Shown here: positions 58,701 through 64,000 of the stretch, piece by piece
Layout of the letters: every line of letters starts with the position of its first letter
Numbering within the stretch: the first letter of the stretch is position 1
NCBI GenBank assembly: GCA_023374025.1
Contig: SIJG01000102.1
Span: 17,283 to 81,282 of the forward strand
Length of the DNA stretch: 64,000 bases
DNA from: Heterodera schachtii
Taxonomy: Eukaryota; Nematoda; Chromadorea; Rhabditida; Heteroderidae
Direction: 5' to 3'
Made by a program: the position numbers and the translations under genes
The notes under the pieces: generated by a model
What the model was told of the DNA's origin: nothing
Database searches by the model: none
The model's input: the letters and a program-made list of their open reading frames with translations, nothing else

Positions 58701-59763
58701 AGTTATTGTATAAAAACCGAGTATTTTCAATTGATTGGTACATAAAATAGGTACCTTTGGATTCATAAATAGAGTGCTCATTTTGCAGCACATGCTGTTT
58801 TGTTTTTTTTTGCTAACTTGGGGCGTGATAATAAGCATGAAAAACGCATTTCTAACTTGGTTTGAGGCTTCTAAGTCCACTTTTTATCGATTTTTGATTT
58901 TTGTACTGATTTGGCATTTTTTCGGGCCAATTTTCTGAAACAAGTGCCGTTCGCAGGGCGATTCGGAGGCGGTCACCAAATGTTTGGTCGGATGCATGAC
59001 GGCATGCAAAATGCTCATCAATGGCAAAGTGTGTGCTTAATTGACAGTGCATAACTGACCCCCCCCCCCCGAAATTTGGTGCCGAAATTAATGCATTTTT
59101 ATGATATAAAATTCTGTAGGTCATAATACCGATGGTAGACCCCCCTTTTTCGAAAAAAAATCTCATTTTTTTCCTCCAAATAAAGCAATTTTATGGATTT
59201 TAAGGGTCTGTGAATCCATCTGACACCCAATTCAATGCGAAACACGAAAAATCAGTAGTTACGATTTTCTGTTCGAAATCGGGTTCGGGGTTCAGAATTT
59301 AATAGAAATATATATCCGAATTGGCTTCTTCGACCCTGAAAACGCCTAAAATGAATTTTTCAAAGATTTCATAAAATTTTTCCAATTCCCAAAAGGTGAT
59401 TGTCGACCAAATTGAGTGGGCGAATCGCGCGACACAATTGGCTTCAAACACTCGTCCCATCCCACCACACTTTTGCGTGAGACGGAAATTACGGACGAAA
59501 TCTTCCGGGAATGGGTCGACCAATTGGTGTTGCGGGTGAGAATTTTGACCCACCCAAAGTGTATAGCCAAAAAAAAAAAAAGATTTCGGAGGGGGGGATC
59601 CGAAGAATTTGTTTTTTTTTTAATTTTCAGCGTCGGAGAACAAATAAACAGGGATTTGTTGCGTTTTTCGAGTAAAATGACAAAATTCGTTGAAATTTTT
59701 GTGATTTTATTAAAAAACAGTGATTATTTTTTTTCATTTCGGGGCCTGGCTACACCCTTGCCG

Positions 59764-59785
59764 CCCCCCCCCCCCCCCCCCCCCC
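59764..59785 (+). repeat. C22 homopolymer before exon 4 of copy D
   Basis: A run of 22 C lies just upstream of the exon-4 acceptor. Copies A (37144-37160) and C' (51123-51137) have shorter C runs at the same place, showing length instability. Confidence 0.9.
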
Positions 59786-61091
59786 TCAAAATCGTTGCAT
59801 TTTTTCAGGGTGAGCCGTTGCCTCTTTTTGTGCCGCTCAGAGACCATAAAATGAATTTGGCCAACCGCCAGCAGTTGGTGCTCAAAGCGGAGATGGGGGG
59901 ACAGAACAACAAAAATGGGAGACGGGCGGCTAAAAAAAGAGAGAAGCGCGCGGCATTCAGACGCACTTTTGGCACGGAGATTGGGAAGGTGGCAAAAACA
60001 AAAAAATAAAAGAATGGGCCGGGGTAAACGGAGCAGGCATTTCCCCCTGTCGTTTCTTCCACGAGAATTTTTTTTTTAATTTAAAAAAAAAATTTTTTTC
60101 TGGTGATTCCAAAAAAAAAAAAACTGCTTGCAATCTGAGCGCAAAAAATAAATATTTACAATAACTGAAAAAAATCGCTCAAATTTTTTCTAAGATTTTA
60201 TTGAAAAGTTTCTTATTGTTAGTTTGAAATTTTTTCTAATTTTTCAAAAAGGAAACGATACGGAGGAGGGGTGGAAAAATTATATTTTAGATTTGCATCA
60301 ATCCATGGAAATTGATCCAACTGCTTCAACTTGGCCCAGCCGAATTTGAACGGGTTGTGGTCGGATTGTATGTAATCCTTCGGGTGCGTTTTGAACGACA
60401 GTCATTTGGGAGCATTAATTAGTGGCAACAGGAGCAGCTCGCCTCCCCCCAGAAATTAAAAAAAAAGTTTTACTAACTTGAAATTTTTCAAGAAAAAAAA
60501 ATAGTTTTTTAAAATAATCGTCCTCGAAAGTTTCAGTTTCCAACATGCGCAAAGCCGAGCAAAAAATTCCAAAAAATTTTCAGCGATTTTTTGGAAATTT
60601 TTTTTGCAAATTTTATTGTTAGTAATTCACCATCAAAAAATTTTCTTGAAAAATTGCTATGTTCGTAATTTTTTTTTTTTAATTCTCGGGGAGGAGAGGG
60701 AGGGAGTAACAAAACAAAAAATAAATAAACAACCAACCAATTCATTTTGCTTGCTTACCTTTGACAAAATTTCGCCGAGACAAAATTATAAAAAAAAAAA
60801 AAAAAATTAAACATAATTCCTCAAGAAAATAATCATATATTTTTATATGAAAATTTCAAGAAAATTTTTGGCGGCGAAATTTTGGGGTGCACCCGTTTTG
60901 ACGCGCACCTCCACCCCATTTTGCTTAAAGGAGCCATGGTCACTGCAACTAATCGAAGGCGTCGCATGGAATGCCGTGCCGACGTACAAAATTTTCGGCC
61001 ATGGGCCCCTCAACGTTTTGCTGTGCTTCAAAGAGTTCAACTCCAAGCTGTGCAGAGTGGACTATTCAAAGACGAGCTCTAAACATGGAAT

Positions 61092-61419
61092 CAGGCCCGT
61101 AACCAGAAAAAAATTTCGGGAGGGGCAAACCGAAGAGCTTTTTTTTTTTTTTTTGCACTTCGGGCCAAAACAATTTTTTTTTCTCTTTTTTGCCTTTATT
61201 TTGTTAAAATTGCGCAAACATGAGGCAAAATGGGGGTCCGGCGGTGCCGATAGGCGCCGCCGGGAAAATTTTTGAATTTTAATGCATTTAGTTAAGAAAA
61301 TTGGCTAAAAAATTTTTTAAAATTGCCAATTTTTACTGAAAATTTTTTTCATTTTTCATTTCGGGGGGGGGGGGGGCAACTGCCCCCCCTTGCCCCCCCC
61401 CCCCCTGGTTACGGGCCTG
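61092..61419. mobile_element. hAT-like MITE inserted into exon 6 of copy D
   Basis: 328 bp. The ends read CAGGCCCGTAACCAG inward at both sides. Perfect 8-bp duplication CATGGAAT (61084-61091 and 61420-61427). Removing the element and one duplicate restores the normal 180-bp exon 6 exactly. The interior word GGCGGTGCCGATAGGCGCC is shared with the element at 62045 and, in altered form, with the MITEs of intron 3. Confidence 0.95.
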
Positions 61420-61997
61420 CATGGAATAATGAAGAATAAGAGGATGGTCAGTCAGCATCGTTCGCCATTTTAGGAAAAATATAATTTTATACAAAATTTG
61501 CTGAATTCCCAAAAAAAAAACTTAGAATTTTTTGAATTATGCTAGATTTTTTTCGAATTAGTCTAGGAAACTAAAAAAAAATTTTTGATATTCCCCAAAA
61601 CACTTTCAAAGGTTGCCAATTTCATCGCTCCGTCCGCCGAGCACATTAAGCGTAAGGCTCAAGAATTGGGGGAAGCGCTGCGCAACACTAAACGAATTAA
61701 CCGCAAGAAGGGAAAGAAGATGAATAAGAAGAAGCCAAAGCTTGAAATTTGATCATTTTATTTTTTTTATTCGATCGGTTTAGCATTTGCAAGAGACCAA
61801 ATTATTTAATTAAACGATATATTGTAATTGGAAAGATTGGCTAATTAAATGAGGAGATGATCGCCAAAGTGAGAGAGAGAAAGAAAAGAGACAATTAGGT
61901 AGGTAGATGGTATATGTCTTTCACTGTATAGTTTTGTTGGCATTTTGTTTTTACGGCAACGATGATTTTTTATCGCTTTTTTTTTCCTTTTTGCCGT

Positions 61998-63054
61998 CAG
62001 GGGCCGTAGTAAAAGAAGGTCGTTATTTGACCAGGTCATTTAACCAGAGCTGTGATCTCAAAATTTTGAAAAGCCTCATTTCAGCCGTAAAAAATCCTCA
62101 TTTGCCACTAAAATACCTCAAAAAAAATCCTCATTTGGAATGAAAAATCCTCATTTTTTAAAAGCATAAAAAATGCAAACAAAATCAATTAAATGTCATA
62201 TTTTCCGTTTTAAAACAAACACGGCGCCTATCAACGCCGCCGGACCACAATTTGGGTCGCAAAATTGGTAATTTTTGGTAAATATCTACTACTAATCTTA
62301 TTTAAAACCTCCAAAAAAATAAAAAATTCGGTTTATATTGTTTTATTAATAAATTGACATCTCTTAAATTTTTTTGCTTTTAAATTGCTCTTTTTGTGGC
62401 GCGGTTTTCCAAAAAACTTTTGGAAACATTGGGGGAGGGGGTCCAGCAGTGCCGATAGGCGCTGCCGGAAAAAATTTGGAATTTTGAGTGCGATTGTTAA
62501 CAAATTTTGTCAAAAAATGATTTTGACTGAGGATTTTTTGAAAAAAATTTTAAGATTTGAAGAAAAAGTTCCAACATTTTGCCAAATATGCCTAGTTTTT
62601 CAAAAAATCATGACGTTTTGTCACTTTTTTATCAAAAGACCACAAAAATCCGCAAATCCTCAGTTCAAAAAAAAATCCTCTTTGACCCTTTAAAAGACCA
62701 CAAAATGAGGAAAAATCCTCAGATATCACACCTCTGCATTTAACCATGGTTATTTGACCTGGTCATTTGACCACGAACAATGAGAAAAACGGCAGCAAAA
62801 GAAGATGGTAAAATTTCTGGCTGGGGCAATGGTATAGATTATTGGTCCCGAAATTTTTTTTTTTTAAAAAAATTTGAGAAAATTGTTTTTAGGGGTAATC
62901 TGAGGCTCTTTTGCTGTACGTTCACAAACCACCAACCATCATGGTCAAATGACCAGGTTAAATGACCATGAACCCGTGGTTGCTCATTTGCTACGGGTAA
63001 ACCATGATGGTTGTGGTTATTTAACCATAACCTCCTTCTTTTACTACGGCCCCA
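61998..63054. mobile_element. Outer foldback/MITE with TTATTTGACC words
   Basis: The left end GGGGCCGTAGTAAAAGAAGG is matched in inverted form at 63033-63053. GGTCATTTGACC-type words follow on both sides. It is split by the nested element 62045-62736. I found no clear target duplication. Confidence 0.75.
62045..62736. mobile_element. hAT-like MITE with CCTCATTT words, nested
   Basis: 692 bp. The ends read CAGAGCTGTGATCTC and CAGAGGTGTGATATC inward. Perfect 8-bp duplication CATTTAAC (62037-62044 and 62737-62744). AAATCCTCATTT recurs near both ends. The centre has GTGCCGATAGGCGCTGCCGG, as in the element at 61092. It is inserted in the element 61998-63054. Confidence 0.95.
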
Positions 63055-63277
63055 GAGAATGTCTCTTCTCTCTCTCTTTTTGTGTCACAGTATCTCTCTG
63101 AATTTTGCATTTTCATTTGAATAAAATTTTATTACCCTTTTACGCATTTTTGTGCCTATTTTTCTCCCTGACATGATGGCACACGTCACAATATGTCAGT
63201 GTTTCTCTTCAACTATTTTAGCTATTGGTCCAATTTTTTTGACACAAATTTTTGGGTGGACAACAACAATTGTGCAA

Positions 63278-64000
63278 ATGTTTGGCATGACTTCGGCATC
63301 CTCTTCAATGGCTCGGGTCAGTCAAATACAAATTTGTTTTAAATATTCCTTTCGTAATTCTGGGCAAAGTTGTTTTATAGGTTTTCAGGGTCGGATAAAT
63401 ACAATTCTAACATTCATTTCAAACCTCCTGACCCGGGTTCGGTTCGAACCTTAACTCGAAAAGTCCAATTTTTGACAACATTCAACTTATGCAACAAAAT
63501 GCACGAAATAAAAACGGAGAATGCGATTCTGTACGTTTTGAAGGCAGACGTAACCTCCATGCCTTTGACGAAAGTTTTTGCAGAAATGAATTTTCGAGTT
63601 TTTGTTCAAATCCGGGTCTGTGTATTCGCAATGGATGCGAGAACCGTATTCTCCGACCCCTGAAAACCTGTAAAGCGACTATTTCGAAGAAAATTTTTTT
63701 TTTTTTTTGAATACTTAGCGGGTGTGCCATCGGTAATATTATGTACCTAATTCCGCAACAAATTTGTTCAAGGACTTGTCGAATGTGAAGAGTGAGCTGA
63801 AGGTGGAGCAGGAGGAGGGGGAGATTGAGGATGATGATGAACAGCGTGGGCCTCCGTTGTCCGATTTGGTCCATTCGAAGAAAGAGCTGAACGAAGTGGT
63901 CGTCCCCTACGGCACTGTGCTCAATTTGTGCCGTTCGCAGGGCGATTCGGCGGCGGTCACCAAATGTTTGGTGGGCTGCATGACGGCATGCAAAATGCTC
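63278..64000 (+). CDS. Tandem-family gene, copy E (3' end outside window)
   Basis: Exon 1 at 63278-63316 (MFGMTSASSSMAR) with donor GTCAGT; exon 2 from 63773 (DLSNVKSELKVEQEEGEIED) open to the window end. Its acidic tract is shorter than in A-C. The spacer upstream matches those of B and C. Confidence 0.75.

Larger units (their letters stand above)
58938..61752 (+). pseudogene. Tandem-family copy D: 5'-truncated, frameshifted, MITE-broken
   Basis: Homology begins inside exon 2 near 58941 (GTGCCGTTCGCAGGGCG); exon 1 and most of exon 2 are missing. Remaining exons: to 59028, 59396-59535 (140 bp, the same two-base insertion as C'), 59809-59988, 60291-60371, 60931-61446 (split by the MITE 61092-61419) and 61612-61752. 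Exon 4 is nearly identical to that of C', while the start resembles copy B. A functional protein is unlikely. Confidence 0.85.

Noticed and set aside
58482..58880. Minus-strand 132-aa frame upstream of the BTB gene
   Set aside because: It contains translated GTTGGCGAAATG words and shows no domain; more likely 5' flank of the BTB gene.

Overview
The window looks like nuclear DNA of a nematode, most likely a plant-parasitic cyst nematode or close relative (inference). The signs are AT-rich introns, short GC-richer exons, a recurrent use of GC-AG introns, a BTB/BACK/MATH-type gene like those I recall from cyst nematodes, and very dense small repeats.

Positions 1 to about 35,100 (+ strand) hold one very large gene with its 5' end outside the window. 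It encodes a CHD6-9/kismet-type chromatin remodeller. I place 44 exons: a glutamine-rich N-terminal region, an E/K-rich spacer, two chromodomains, the two SNF2 ATPase lobes, SANT/SLIDE-like C-terminal regions, a BRK domain, and a Ser/Ala/Gln-rich tail. Nearly all introns agree in phase. A few places show one-base frame conflicts that look like assembly errors or small mutations. The introns are crowded with hAT-like MITEs, foldback elements and tandem repeats.

Positions 35,800 to 64,000 hold a same-strand tandem array of a 7-exon gene family that I do not recognise (about 341-348 aa; acidic N-terminus, basic C-terminus). Copies A and B look intact. Copy C is fused to a second 3' half (C'). 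Copy D lacks its 5' end, has a frameshift and carries a hAT-like MITE inside exon 6. Copy E runs off the window. Spacers between copies contain pieces of the last CHD exon, so the array seems to have grown from the DNA beside the CHD gene. A separate minus-strand BTB-BACK-MATH-type gene (55,909-58,372, nine exons) sits between C' and D.

The most unusual feature is the mobile DNA. Two groups of non-autonomous elements (hAT-like with 8-bp target duplications, and foldbacks with 9-bp duplications) share cores and outermost bases. Each element, however, carries its own short terminal 'word', repeated in inverted orientation at both ends and changed in concert throughout that element.
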